This document shows, piece by piece, positions 1-8,894 of a stretch of DNA of 64,000 nt. The translations under genes and the position numbers were made by a program. Under the pieces are notes generated by a model, which worked only from the letters and a program-made list of their open reading frames with translations, was not told where the DNA came from and made no database searches. Source of the DNA: Brytella acorum (GTDB taxonomy: Bacteria; Pseudomonadota; Alphaproteobacteria; Acetobacterales; Acetobacteraceae). The number at the start of each line of letters is the position of its first letter. Within the stretch, counting starts at the first letter, position 1. The stretch is from contig NZ_JARBJP010000001.1 in NCBI RefSeq assembly GCF_029309905.1, forward strand, positions 496,001 to 560,000, written 5' to 3'.

Positions 1-518
1 TGGGGTATGCGGTCGAGAGCGGCATTCCGTTCGAAATGGGCATCATCCGCAACCATTACGTCGGCCGCACTTTCATTGAGCCGACGGACCAGATCCGGAA
101 TCTCGGTGTGCGGATGAAGCATTCCGCCAATCGGGCCGTGCTTGAGGGCAAGCGCGTCATTCTCGTCGATGATTCGATCGTGCGCGGGACCACGTCGCGC
201 AAGATCGTGGACATGGTGCGTGCGGCGGGCGCGATCGAAGTGCACATGCGGATTTCGAGCCCGCCGACCCGCCATCCGTGCTTCTATGGAATCGACACGC
301 CGGAAGAGAGCAAGCTGCTGGCGGCCACGCATGATCTCGCCGGAATGGCGGAAGCCATTGGTGTGGACAGTCTCGCCTTCATTTCGTTCGATGGGCTTTA
401 TCGCGCGCTCGGCCATGCGGGACGCGAGGAGGCTCGTGGCCGTTATTGCGATGCCTGCTTCACGGGTGATTACCCGATCGAACTGGTCGACAAGGAAGGG
501 CATCTCGTCATCGCGTGA
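1..518 (+). CDS. purF: Amidophosphoribosyltransferase, 3' part (5' end outside window)
   Basis: C-terminal part of PurF, which transfers the glutamine amide to PRPP in the first committed step of purine synthesis. The frame is open from the first bases of the window, so the gene starts upstream; the ATG at 36 is internal. The PRPP-binding motif [16 protein letters not shown] is encoded at about 156-203, followed by the family's RISSPP and PCFYGIDTP segments. A Cys-rich tail ([12 protein letters not shown]) ends the protein, as in many PurF proteins. A strong bidirectional terminator follows directly. Identification is firm; the N-terminal Ntn-hydrolase domain cannot be seen. Confidence 0.96.
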   Translation, partial: GYAVESGIPFEMGIIRNHYVGRTFIEPTDQIRNLGVRMKHSANRAVLEGKRVILVDDSIVRGTTSRKIVDMVRAAGAIEVHMRISSPPTRHPCFYGIDTPEESKLLAATHDLAGMAEAIGVDSLAFISFDGLYRALGHAGREEARGRYCDACFTGDYPIELVDKEGHLVIA

Positions 519-538
519 CGGGACTTGATATTCAGGTA

Positions 539-576
539 AAAAGGGCTGGAGCAGGGTGACCTGCTCCAGCCCTTTT
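539..576. terminator. Bidirectional intrinsic terminator between purF and azoR
   Basis: A near-perfect hairpin with arms at 539-555 and 560-576 and a 4-base loop (GTGA). It has A residues on the left and T residues on the right, so it can end transcription from either side. It lies between two convergent genes. Confidence 0.9.
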
Positions 577-582
577 GCCGTT

Positions 583-1182
583 TCAGAGCTTCGCGATGGC
601 TTCGCGGGCGACCGCAATCGATTTTTCGCGGGCTTCCGCACCGAGCGCGACACCCTCGGCCAGAATGCTCGTGATTCTGGTGATGCCGATGAAGCCGAAG
701 ATGGCGCGCAGATAGCTTTCCTGATGCTCAATGGCAGCTCCCGGGGTGCCAGGTGAGTAAATGCCGCCCCGGGCCAGGGCCAGGATGACGTGCTTGTCGC
801 CAGCGAGGCCGACGGGACCGTTCTCCGTGTAATGGAAGGTCTTGCCGGCCACCACGATACGATCGATCCAAGCCTTGAGCTGGCTTGGAATCGTGAAGTT
901 ATACATCGCAACGCCGATGACAACGGTGTCGGCAGCGAGGAACTCCTCCAGGGCCTTGCCGCCCAGATGCAGGTCCTCCTGCAGAGCCGGATCATGCTGC
1001 ACATCGGGGCTCTTTCCCGCAAGATAGCGGCCTGTGAGATGCGGAATGGGGCGGGCAGCGAGATCATGATAGGTGATCTCGGTTTCAGCCTTGTTTTCGA
1101 GGTGTGCCACCACGTCGGCCGACAGTGCGCGGCTGACAGAGTTGTCACCAAGAATGCTCGAATCGATGTGAAGAAGTTTCAA
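583..1182 (-). CDS. azoR: FMN-dependent NADH-azoreductase
   Basis: Flavodoxin-fold quinone/azo reductase of 199 residues, the usual AzoR length. The N-terminus reads KLLHIDSSILGDNSVSR, the FMN-phosphate-binding loop of the family. MYNFTIPSQLKAWIDRI and the GGIYSPG segment are the other family hallmarks. The frame stays open upstream to 1533, but homology begins at a TTG at 1182, preceded by an AGGAGACAGG-type ribosome site; I chose that start. It is divergent from an HxlR-type regulator, a common arrangement in which the regulator senses quinones or electrophiles and controls the reductase. Confidence 0.9.
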   Translation of the reverse strand: MKLLHIDSSILGDNSVSRALSADVVAHLENKAETEITYHDLAARPIPHLTGRYLAGKSPDVQHDPALQEDLHLGGKALEEFLAADTVVIGVAMYNFTIPSQLKAWIDRIVVAGKTFHYTENGPVGLAGDKHVILALARGGIYSPGTPGAAIEHQESYLRAIFGFIGITRITSILAEGVALGAEAREKSIAVAREAIAKL

Positions 1183-1290
1183 GGATCCTGTCTCCTGGAC
1201 GGGATGCGCCGATGCTGCAAAGAGCCTCGAGCAGGTTGAGAAAAGCGTCGACCCGTGATTTGTGGCGATGAGCGCGAAATGCCGCAAGAA

Positions 1291-1319
1291 GGCACATGAA
1301 GGGAAACAGGGCACATGAA
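1291..1319 (+). repeat. Direct repeat GGCACATGAA upstream of the HxlR regulator
   Basis: The 10-mer GGCACATGAA occurs at 1291-1300 and 1310-1319, a 19-base period (about two helical turns). The second copy contains the regulator's start codon. It could be an autoregulatory half-site pair or chance; no experiment is implied. Confidence 0.3.
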
Positions 1320-1716
1320 TGTTCGTGCGGGCGGTCAGGATGGCGAAATTCCGGATGAAAATCTGCTGGATCATGATGACTGCGCACTGGTGCGCGGCGT
1401 CCTGGCGAGGGCGGGCGACAAGTGGAGTATTCTCGTCCTGCGCATTCTCGGCGACGGGCCGACCCGGTTCAATGCCCTGCAGCGTGCGGTCGGCGGCATT
1501 TCGCAGCGCATGTTGACTGTGACCCTGCGACATCTCGAACGTGATGGTCTTGTCAGCCGGGAGGTGACGCCGAGCAAGCCGCCCCGTGTGGATTACGCAT
1601 TAACGTCTCTCGGGCAGTCCTTGAGGGAGGTCACCGAACCGATCGGGCAATGGGCTCTGGCCAATCGTGGGGAGATCGAAGGGGCGCGAATCCGTTACGA
1701 TGCGGCGGATCTATAA
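1315..1716 (+). CDS. HxlR-family transcriptional regulator
   Basis: 133-residue winged-helix regulator. [21 protein letters not shown] leads into the HxlR domain, and [15 protein letters not shown] with [20 protein letters not shown] is the recognition helix and wing. [13 protein letters not shown] is the family's C-terminal signature. It probably controls the divergent azoreductase gene, as YodB and YvaP do in Bacillus (inference from context). Its 3' end overlaps the convergent TetR gene by six bases. The start at 1315 has only a weak ribosome site. Confidence 0.88.
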   Translation: MNVRAGGQDGEIPDENLLDHDDCALVRGVLARAGDKWSILVLRILGDGPTRFNALQRAVGGISQRMLTVTLRHLERDGLVSREVTPSKPPRVDYALTSLGQSLREVTEPIGQWALANRGEIEGARIRYDAADL

Positions 1717-2391
1717 CCCGCCGCCCGCGTGCGGTCCCGCGCCGGAGAGAAAGATCCTTACACTCTCTGCAATAAAAGCGTCGCGCTCGGGCTTGGGCAG
1801 ACAGGGGCGGCACTGTGTGAGTTCGCCAAGTGCGAGAACGCCGAGCGTCATTCCAAAAAGGCGATCGGCGGTCGCGGTGATATCGTCGGTTTTGAGTGCG
1901 TTCTGGTCATGAAGTTCCTGTAGCCAGACGCGCATGGGGTAGGTTTTGCTCTCTGTCGCGAAATACTTTTCCATGAACTGTCCGATCTCAGGGTGGCGTG
2001 CGAGTTCGCCGATGACCGCGCGCATGAGGCTGATCCGTTCCGTGCCAAGGAAATCGTCCGCCAGCATGCATATGCCACGGGTCAGCCGGTCCGCGTAGTT
2101 CTTGCCTTCAAGCGGCAGGTCCTGAGGTTCCTTGCGCAATAATTTTTCGCGCAGCAGTGTCTCGAAGAGCTCCTGCTTGGAACTGAACATGCGATAGACT
2201 GTCTTTTTGGACATGCCGGATCCATGTGCGATCCTGTCCATCGAGGTGGCCTGATAACCGTATTTCACGACCGAGCGGGTGGCCGCACCCATGATTTTTT
2301 CGCGTCGCGCCGCATCGCACCGGGCGTGATCCGCAGGCGGGTTCACATCGTCGGTGTCGAGATCGATGGCGGTGCATACGTCGTTGGTCAT
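1711..2391 (-). CDS. TetR/AcrR-family repressor of the adjacent RND efflux operon
   Basis: 226-residue one-component regulator. A TetR helix-turn-helix lies at about residues 29-75 ([19 protein letters not shown], then [19 protein letters not shown]). The rest is a helical ligand domain of normal size. An in-frame ATG at 2412 also exists, but the ATG at 2391 has a good AGGAGAG site ten bases upstream and is preferred. The gene is divergent from the RND operon, with two palindromic sites between them, so it probably represses both itself and the pump. Confidence 0.88.
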   Translation of the reverse strand: MTNDVCTAIDLDTDDVNPPADHARCDAARREKIMGAATRSVVKYGYQATSMDRIAHGSGMSKKTVYRMFSSKQELFETLLREKLLRKEPQDLPLEGKNYADRLTRGICMLADDFLGTERISLMRAVIGELARHPEIGQFMEKYFATESKTYPMRVWLQELHDQNALKTDDITATADRLFGMTLGVLALGELTQCRPCLPKPERDAFIAESVRIFLSGAGPHAGGGL

Positions 2392-2438
2392 GGTCTTCAG
2401 CTCTCCTGTCATGCTTTTAGCCCGGTTGACCGAAAAAT

Positions 2439-2480
2439 GGAAACCATCTAGTTTCCATCATTGGAAACCATAGAGTTTCC
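2439..2480. promoter_or_regulatory. Two tandem palindromic operators for the TetR regulator
   Basis: GGAAACCATCTAGTTTCC (2439-2456) and GGAAACCATAGAGTTTCC (2463-2480) are two copies of the palindrome GGAAAC-N6-GTTTCC, 24 bases centre to centre. They lie in the only intergenic space between the divergent TetR gene and the RND operon. This is the expected layout for a cooperative TetR-family operator overlapping both promoters. Confidence 0.82.
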
Positions 2481-2545
2481 TTTCTCTCTGTTCATACGGA
2501 CGTTATGTCCGGATATCTTTAAAAAGCCGAACGGATCGCTTTGAC

Positions 2546-3745
2546 ATGCAGGCCGGAACGAAATTTTTGAGTTTCACTTCAAAAAAGACGCGAGGAGTCG
2601 GCTTTCGCCGTGCGCTTCCGCTGACCTCGGCCATGATATCGGTGATCGGTCTGGCCGCCTGTCAGAAAAAAGCGCCCCCGCCCCCGCCACCACCGCAGGC
2701 TGTTGGTGTCGTCACGATACAGCCGCAGGACGTGAAGCAGGAAACAGTTCTGCCCGGTCGCACGGAAGCCTTCGAGCAGGCCCAGATCCGCCCGCAGGTC
2801 GGCGGTCTGATTCTCAAGCGCACTTTCGAGCAGGGAGCGGACGTCAAAGTCGGCCAGCTCCTCTACCAGATCAATCCGGCCCCTTTCCAGGCGAGCTACG
2901 ACCAGGCCCGCGCCCAGCTTTTGCATGCCGAAGCGGCGGCGATGAGCATCCATGCGCAGCTCGATCGTTATAAACCGCTCGCCGCCGCGCACGCGGTCAG
3001 TCGTCAGGATTATGACAATACATTGGCTCAGGCCCGCTCAGCGGACGCCGATATCGCCCAGGCCAAGGCGAATGTCGAAAGCGCGAGGGTCAATCTGGAC
3101 TGGACATCCGTGCGGGCGCCGATCGACGGGCGTATTGGACGCATGCTGGTCACCCCCGGCACGCTCGTCACGCCGGGGCAGACTCTCGCCATCGCCGTCG
3201 TCACGAGACTCGATCCGATTTATGTCGACGTGAACCTCGCCGATACCGACATGCTGCGTCTTCGTCGCGAGATGGCGAAAGGGCAGTTGCGGCGCGATGG
3301 CGACGGCAGTCCGCAGGCGTCGCTCGTGCTGGACGATGGCAGCACCTATGAACATCCAGGCAAACTGAAGCTGTCCGAAGTCACGATTGACCCGGCGACC
3401 GGCACGCTCGTCCTGCGCGCGGAGTTTCCGAACCCGGACAAGTTGCTGCTGCCTGGATTGTTCGTCCATGCGAGCATCGACGAAGGCGTGGAGTCAGGAA
3501 CCCTTCTGGTGCCGCAGATCGCCGTGGCACGCGACACGAAGGGCGAGCCGACGGTCTTCGTCGTTGGCGTGGATGACAAGGTGGAATCGCGGCACATCAG
3601 CGTAGGGCGTGCCGTGGGCACGAACTGGGTCGTGACGGATGGCCTCAAAGCAGGTGACCGCGTGGTGGTCGAGGGCGTCCAGAAGGTCAAGCCGGGCGCG
3701 AGCGTCGCGCCGCATGATGCGAAACCGGCCAACGGAGCGGAATAA
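2546..3745 (+). CDS. RND efflux periplasmic adaptor (membrane fusion protein), lipoprotein
   Basis: 399-residue AcrA/MexA-type adaptor bridging the inner-membrane pump and the outer-membrane channel. A lipobox (GLAAC, Cys39) follows a signal peptide, and a proline run comes just after it. The barrel-sandwich hybrid halves are visible (GRTEAFEQAQIRPQVGG; VRAPIDGRIGRMLVTPGTLV), separated by an alpha-helical hairpin rich in Ala/Gln (about residues 115-175). The C-terminal domain contains GLFVHASIDEG. It is first in a three-gene operon, five bases before the pump gene, and lies downstream of twin TetR operators. Confidence 0.94.
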   Translation: MQAGTKFLSFTSKKTRGVGFRRALPLTSAMISVIGLAACQKKAPPPPPPPQAVGVVTIQPQDVKQETVLPGRTEAFEQAQIRPQVGGLILKRTFEQGADVKVGQLLYQINPAPFQASYDQARAQLLHAEAAAMSIHAQLDRYKPLAAAHAVSRQDYDNTLAQARSADADIAQAKANVESARVNLDWTSVRAPIDGRIGRMLVTPGTLVTPGQTLAIAVVTRLDPIYVDVNLADTDMLRLRREMAKGQLRRDGDGSPQASLVLDDGSTYEHPGKLKLSEVTIDPATGTLVLRAEFPNPDKLLLPGLFVHASIDEGVESGTLLVPQIAVARDTKGEPTVFVVGVDDKVESRHISVGRAVGTNWVVTDGLKAGDRVVVEGVQKVKPGASVAPHDAKPANGAE

Positions 3746-3750
3746 GCGGC

Positions 3751-6700
3751 ATGTCACGTTTTTTCATCGATCGCCCGGTTTTTGCCTGGGTCATCGGGTG
3801 CATCATCATGCTCCTTGGCCTGGTTTGTATTTTCCGGATGCCGATTGCGCAGTATCCTTCGGTGGCGCCGCCGCAGATCGGCATTACCGTCACCGATCCG
3901 GGTGCTTCCGCCGAGACCGTGAACAATACGGTCGTGCGTCCGATCCTTCAGCAGATGTCCGGCCTCGATCATCTCGAATATCTGTCCGCGCAGTCTTACG
4001 CGAACGGCTCGATGGAGATCGACCTCACGTTCGAGCAGGGAACCAATCCCGACATTGCCCAGGTGCAGGTGCAGAACAAGTTGCAGCTTGCTATGGCGCG
4101 TCTGCCGACGGAGGTCACGGCGCAGGGCCTGAATGTCGTCAAGGCGGTCAAGAACTTCATGCTTGTGGTCGGTTTCATCTCGACCGATGGCAGCATGAAT
4201 GGCCACGACATTCTTGATTACATGGCATCGAACGTTGTCGACCCCCTCTCGCGAGTCTCGGGTGTCGGCGATCACACCCTGTTCGGTGCCGAATATGCGA
4301 TGCGGATCTGGCTCGATCCTGCGAAGCTCTTCAAATATTCCCTGACCGTACCGGATGTGCAAACCGCAATTTCTGATCAGAATATCCAGGTTTCCTCCGG
4401 TGAACTCGGCGGCCTGCCCGCCAAGAACGGCATTGGCTTTGATGCGACCGTCATAGGTCCGACGCGTTTCTCCGACCCGCAGCAGTTCAATGATATCCTG
4501 TTGAAAGTGCAGCAGGACGGTTCGCAGGTTCGTCTGCATGACGTCGCGAAGATCGAACTCGGCGCTCAGACGTACAGCATGGAGGGATTTTACAACAACC
4601 ACCCTGCTGGCGGCCTGGCGCTGAAACTGGCGCCCGGAGCGAATCAGCTCAAGACCGAAGCGGCAGTCCGTGAGAAGCTGGCGGAACTGCAGAAGTTTTT
4701 TCCGCAAAGTCTTAAGGTCGTTTATCCTCTCGATACCGAGCCGTTCATCACTCTCTCGATCGAGGATGTCGTTAAAACTCTCGCCGTGGCCATCGCGCTT
4801 GTTTTCGTCGTGATGCTTATCTTCCTGCAGAATTTCCGTGCCACGCTGATCCCGACGATCGCCGTTCCGGTTGTTCTCCTCGGAACATTTGCCGTGATGT
4901 CGGCGCTGGGCTTTGCCATCAACACTCTGACCATGCTGGCCATGGTCCTGGCTGTCGGCCTTCTCGTGGATGATGCGATCGTTGTCGTGGAAAATGTCGA
5001 GCGCGTCATGACGCAGGAGCATCTTTCCCCGCGTGAAGCCGCGCGCAAATCAATGGATGAGATCTCGGGCGCCCTCGTCGGCATCGTGCTCGTACTGAGC
5101 GCCGTGTTTCTGCCGATGGCGGCCTTCGGTGGTTCGACAGGCGTGATCTACCGCCAGTTTTCCATCACGATCGTCGCGGCGATGTGGTTGTCTGTTCTCG
5201 TGGCCATGGTCATGACCCCGGCGCTGTGCGCAACGATGCTCAAACCCACGGAGCACGAGAAAGATAAAGGTCTGGCGGGATGGTTCAATCGTAACTTCGC
5301 GAAAATGACTGACGGTTATCTCGGCGGTGTTCGCCGAGTGCTGAAATTCCGCTTTCTGTCGCTCCTCGCATTCGCGCTCCTCACGGGGGCCGCGGCTTTT
5401 ATCTTCATGCGCGTTCCGGGTGGCTTTCTGCCGGACGAAGATCAGGGACTGATTTTCGGGCAGATCACGATGCGTCCGGGTGCGACGCAGGAGCAGACGG
5501 CCAGCGTCAACCGGCGCGTTACGGACTATGTCCTCAAAACTTATGGCGATCAGGTCGAATCCGTCTTTGCCATGAACGGGTTCAACTTCGCAGGACAATC
5601 CCAGAATTCCGGCGCTTTCTTCATCAAGATGAAAGATTGGAGTGTCAGGCCTGGCAAGGCTAATTCCACTATGGTCATCGCCAATAAGGTCATGATGCAC
5701 TTCTGGAATGACCCTGAAGCGCAGATCTTCGCCGTCAACCCGCCGGCGGTCCTTGAACTCGGCAATGCAACGGGCTTCGATCTGGAACTGGAAGATCGCG
5801 GGCATGTCGGTCACGAGAAGCTTCTCGCGGCACGAAACATGGTGCTTGGGATGGCGGCCAAAAATCCTCTGCTGATGGCCGTGCGTCCGAACGGACTCGA
5901 GGATGCGCCGCAATATCATCTCGATATTGACCGTTCCAAGGCTCTTGCGCAGGGCATCACCAACGAGGCCATCAACACGACCATCGAGGGCGCGCTGGGG
6001 TCGATCTATGTCAACCAGTTCCTGCGCGACGACCGTGTGAAGCAGGTCTATATTCAGGGTGAAGCCGCTTCGCGCATGCTGCCGTCGGATCTGAGCAAAT
6101 GGTATCTGCGAAATGCCGCGGGCCAGATGGTGCCGCTCAACACGTTCGTTCAGGGGCGATGGATCGTCGGGCCGCAAAAGGTCGAAGATTACAATGGTCT
6201 GAACTCCTATGAAATTCTGGGTCAACCGTCCGCTGCGGCCAGCTCCGGCCAGGCGATGCAGGAGATGCGAAAGATCCTCGAAAAGCTGCCTGATGGCATC
6301 GGGTATGAGTGGACGGGCCTCTCCTTTGAACAGATCGCTTCTGGTGGCTCCACCGGACCGCTATATGCGCTTGCGGCGCTCGTAATTCTTCTCTGTCTGG
6401 CCGCGCTTTACGAGAGTTGGGCGGTTCCTTTTGCCGTCATGCTGGTCCTGCCTCTGGGTGTGCTGGGCGCCATTCTGGCGACCTACGGACGAGGACTGAA
6501 CAATGACGTTTATTTTCAGGTGGGCATGCTGACCACTGTAGGCCTGTCGGTGAAAAACGCTATTCTGATCGTTGAATTCGCCAAAGCGTTTTTCGAGCAG
6601 GGTGACAGTCTTGAAGAGGCTGTGCTCAAGGCAGGGCGGGAGCGGTTACGGCCGATTCTGATGACGTCGATTGCGTTCGTCGTTGGCGTGTTTCCGCTCG

Positions 6701-6906
6701 CGATCGCAAGCGGTGCAGGGTCAGCCGCCCGTGTAGCCATTGGCACCTGCGTTGTGGGAGGATTGCTGTCGGCAACCTTGCTGGCGGTGTACTTTGTTCC
6801 TCTGTTTTTCGTTCTCGTCCTTCGTATCTTCAGGGTCACGCGTATCAAGGACCGTGTCGATCCTCACCAGCGATCCAGCGTCGCGACCCAGGAGCATGGT
6901 GTATGA
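3751..6906 (+). CDS. RND multidrug efflux pump, HAE1 family (AcrB-like)
   Basis: 1,051-residue proton-driven inner-membrane pump, the normal AcrB length. The start MSRFFIDRPVFAWVIG is the HAE1 signature. Transmembrane helix 4 carries the proton-relay segment VGLLVDDAIVVVENVER with its paired Asp residues, and GGFLPDEDQG begins the second periplasmic domain. The second half repeats the 12-helix topology (VGLSVKNAILIVEFAK with the relay Lys). The C-terminus overlaps the channel gene by four bases (ATGA), indicating translational coupling. Substrates cannot be read from sequence. Confidence 0.96.
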   Translation: MSRFFIDRPVFAWVIGCIIMLLGLVCIFRMPIAQYPSVAPPQIGITVTDPGASAETVNNTVVRPILQQMSGLDHLEYLSAQSYANGSMEIDLTFEQGTNPDIAQVQVQNKLQLAMARLPTEVTAQGLNVVKAVKNFMLVVGFISTDGSMNGHDILDYMASNVVDPLSRVSGVGDHTLFGAEYAMRIWLDPAKLFKYSLTVPDVQTAISDQNIQVSSGELGGLPAKNGIGFDATVIGPTRFSDPQQFNDILLKVQQDGSQVRLHDVAKIELGAQTYSMEGFYNNHPAGGLALKLAPGANQLKTEAAVREKLAELQKFFPQSLKVVYPLDTEPFITLSIEDVVKTLAVAIALVFVVMLIFLQNFRATLIPTIAVPVVLLGTFAVMSALGFAINTLTMLAMVLAVGLLVDDAIVVVENVERVMTQEHLSPREAARKSMDEISGALVGIVLVLSAVFLPMAAFGGSTGVIYRQFSITIVAAMWLSVLVAMVMTPALCATMLKPTEHEKDKGLAGWFNRNFAKMTDGYLGGVRRVLKFRFLSLLAFALLTGAAAFIFMRVPGGFLPDEDQGLIFGQITMRPGATQEQTASVNRRVTDYVLKTYGDQVESVFAMNGFNFAGQSQNSGAFFIKMKDWSVRPGKANSTMVIANKVMMHFWNDPEAQIFAVNPPAVLELGNATGFDLELEDRGHVGHEKLLAARNMVLGMAAKNPLLMAVRPNGLEDAPQYHLDIDRSKALAQGITNEAINTTIEGALGSIYVNQFLRDDRVKQVYIQGEAASRMLPSDLSKWYLRNAAGQMVPLNTFVQGRWIVGPQKVEDYNGLNSYEILGQPSAAASSGQAMQEMRKILEKLPDGIGYEWTGLSFEQIASGGSTGPLYALAALVILLCLAALYESWAVPFAVMLVLPLGVLGAILATYGRGLNNDVYFQVGMLTTVGLSVKNAILIVEFAKAFFEQGDSLEEAVLKAGRERLRPILMTSIAFVVGVFPLAIASGAGSAARVAIGTCVVGGLLSATLLAVYFVPLFFVLVLRIFRVTRIKDRVDPHQRSSVATQEHGV

Positions 6907-8402
6907 TGCTGATTTCTGCTGGTTTTCGCGGTGTGCGAGGTCTGAGCCTCGTCCTGGTTTCGACGACATTTCTGGCGGGATGCAACCTTGCGCCCAAATA
7001 CCAGAAGCCTTCCTTGCCCGTCGGGAATGCCTATCCTGACGACACGCACGTCCCCAACGAGCATGCTGACCGGGCCGCGGCCGATATCGGGTGGGAAAGC
7101 TTCTTTGTGGATGCCCGTCTACGGGCGTTGATCGACCTTACGATACGAAATAATCGTGATCTCCGCAGTCAGGTGGGAGCGATCATGGAGGCGCAGGGAC
7201 AGTTCCAGGTTCAGAATGCCTCTCTGTTCCCGACCATCAGCACCACGGGGCAGGGGCAGTATTACGCGCCGTCGAGCAATGCCGGGTTCAGCTTTGCGCC
7301 GGGTGTCGGTCAGAGCGTTGCAATGTTGCGCTATTATTCGGTCGGAATCGGTTTTTCCTCATATGAGGTCGATCTGTTCGGTCGTATCCGGAACCTGACC
7401 AGGCAGCAGGCCGAGACGGCGCTTGCGAGCGAGGAAAATGCTCGTTCGGTGCAGATCACGACGGTTTCCCAGGTTGCGACAACCTATCTGCAATGGCTCG
7501 CGGATCGGGAACTGCTGAAGATCACAAACGACACGCTGGCTTCGCAAAGCGAGACGCTGCGTCTGACGAAGATGATGTATGATCGTGGTTCTACAGATCT
7601 CCTGACGTTGCATCAGACCGAGACACAGGTGGATCAGGCGGCAGGCTATCAGGCGCAGTATCAGCGGCAGGTGGCTCTTGATGAGCATGCCCTTCAACTT
7701 TTGGTGGGTGTGCCGCTTCCCGCCGATCTTCCCCCTCCGGCGCCATTTGGGCAGCAAACGCTTCTTGCGGATCTGCCCGCAGGGCTGCCTTCCGAACTGC
7801 TGGCGCGTCGGCCGGATATCCGTGCCGCCGAGCATACCCTGATTGGTGCCAATGCGGACATTGGCGCCGCGCGTGCAGCGTTCTTTCCGCGGGTTACGCT
7901 GACAGCATCGGAGGGTGTCAGCAGTCTCCAGTTCCGTCATCTGTTCACACCGGGTTCCGAAATGTGGGCCATCTCGCCGTCGATTTCCTTGCCGATTTTC
8001 ACCTGGGGTCAAAACGAGGGAAACCTGAAAATCGCCAAGGCCCGTCGGTTGCAGCAGATTGCCGCGTATGAAAAATCGGTACAGACGGCGTTCAGGGAAG
8101 TGTCAGACGCGTTGACGGGACGGGAGACCTATCTCGCACAGGGACAGAGGCTTCATGATCTGGTTGAGGCTTCGCAAGGAGCCTATGATCTCGCTAAACT
8201 GCGTTTCGACAGTGGTATTGATCCCTATCTTACCGCGCTTACACAGCAGCGAAACCTCTACCAAGCTCAGCAGGCTTTCGTAACGGTCGAACTGGCAAAA
8301 TACCAGAATCTGGTCACTCTCTACCGTGCTCTTGGCGGTGGATGGAGCCAGAAGACGGTCGAATCGAAAGCGGCGACGCATAAGAACAGTGCGATCCGCT
8401 GA
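6903..8402 (+). CDS. RND efflux outer-membrane channel, NodT/OprM family lipoprotein
   Basis: 499-residue TolC-like trimeric channel. A signal peptide with lipobox LAGC precedes NLAPKYQKP, the typical start of NodT/OprM proteins. Two repeated outer-membrane-efflux domains follow; the LLARRPDIRAAEHTLIGANADIGAARAAFFP stretch (given here only as a landmark around residues 297-327) is diagnostic. It is translationally coupled to the pump gene and completes a tripartite drug/solvent exporter. Confidence 0.94.
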   Translation: MMLISAGFRGVRGLSLVLVSTTFLAGCNLAPKYQKPSLPVGNAYPDDTHVPNEHADRAAADIGWESFFVDARLRALIDLTIRNNRDLRSQVGAIMEAQGQFQVQNASLFPTISTTGQGQYYAPSSNAGFSFAPGVGQSVAMLRYYSVGIGFSSYEVDLFGRIRNLTRQQAETALASEENARSVQITTVSQVATTYLQWLADRELLKITNDTLASQSETLRLTKMMYDRGSTDLLTLHQTETQVDQAAGYQAQYQRQVALDEHALQLLVGVPLPADLPPPAPFGQQTLLADLPAGLPSELLARRPDIRAAEHTLIGANADIGAARAAFFPRVTLTASEGVSSLQFRHLFTPGSEMWAISPSISLPIFTWGQNEGNLKIAKARRLQQIAAYEKSVQTAFREVSDALTGRETYLAQGQRLHDLVEASQGAYDLAKLRFDSGIDPYLTALTQQRNLYQAQQAFVTVELAKYQNLVTLYRALGGGWSQKTVESKAATHKNSAIR

Positions 8403-8434
8403 ATCAATGGGGCTGGAAAACGGAGGATCTGGAA

Positions 8435-8806
8435 ATGAGGGTAGGCATCGTCACAAATACGAGATTGGCGATTCTTTGTATGGGGCTTGGCATGAGTTTT
8501 GCCTCCGCGTCTTCCGCTCAAGCACAGGGGGGAGACGATGACGGGCCCAAGGGACCCTCTCTGCATGATCTGGCCAGATCAACGACTTTAAGAAAGGCGC
8601 ATGCCGATTACAGCCGCTATCGCTATTGCCCGCCGGGAGACAAGATTATCGAGCAGCCGGATGCCGGACGTCTTCTTTTTCGCACGCCGGATGGGCAACC
8701 GGATGGGTACGCGGAAAGGCGTGGTAGCGCGATCGTTTATTATGACCGGACCGGAAAAGCGATCAGGGTTCAGCCTTTTGATGAGGAAGTCCCTGAAAGG
8801 CAGTGA
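8435..8806 (+). CDS. Small secreted protein of unknown function, last gene of the RND operon
   Basis: 123 residues, not recognised. The N-terminus has a clear signal peptide (hydrophobic core about residues 10-25, then SSAQAQ) and an acidic stretch GGDDDG. The mature part is small and polar, with one Cys and a Tyr/Arg-rich central segment. It starts 32 bases after the outer-membrane channel gene on the same strand, with a GGAGG-type site upstream, and a hairpin follows. It is therefore probably co-transcribed with the pump. It could be a periplasmic accessory of the efflux system, but that rests on position only. Confidence 0.7.
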   Translation: MRVGIVTNTRLAILCMGLGMSFASASSAQAQGGDDDGPKGPSLHDLARSTTLRKAHADYSRYRYCPPGDKIIEQPDAGRLLFRTPDGQPDGYAERRGSAIVYYDRTGKAIRVQPFDEEVPERQ

Positions 8807-8816
8807 AAATCATTGG

Positions 8817-8844
8817 ATGATTCGCTTTAAACTCGGCGAATCAT
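8817..8844 (+). terminator. Hairpin after the RND operon
   Basis: Nine-base arms ATGATTCGC (8817-8825) and GCGAATCAT (8836-8844) enclose a 10-base loop. There is no long T-run, so it is a weak or Rho-assisted terminator at best. It separates the RND operon from the flagellar operon. Confidence 0.45.
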
Positions 8845-8894
8845 AAGACTTCCTTTACAATTCTGAGGGAGAGTAGCGGCAGGAGGGACGTCCT

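Noticed and set aside
3754-6225. Two long open frames (over 390 residues each) on the minus strand opposite the RND pump gene
   Set aside because: They overlay a certain AcrB-like gene, have Arg/His-rich composition typical of antisense frames in GC-rich DNA, and show no recognisable domain.
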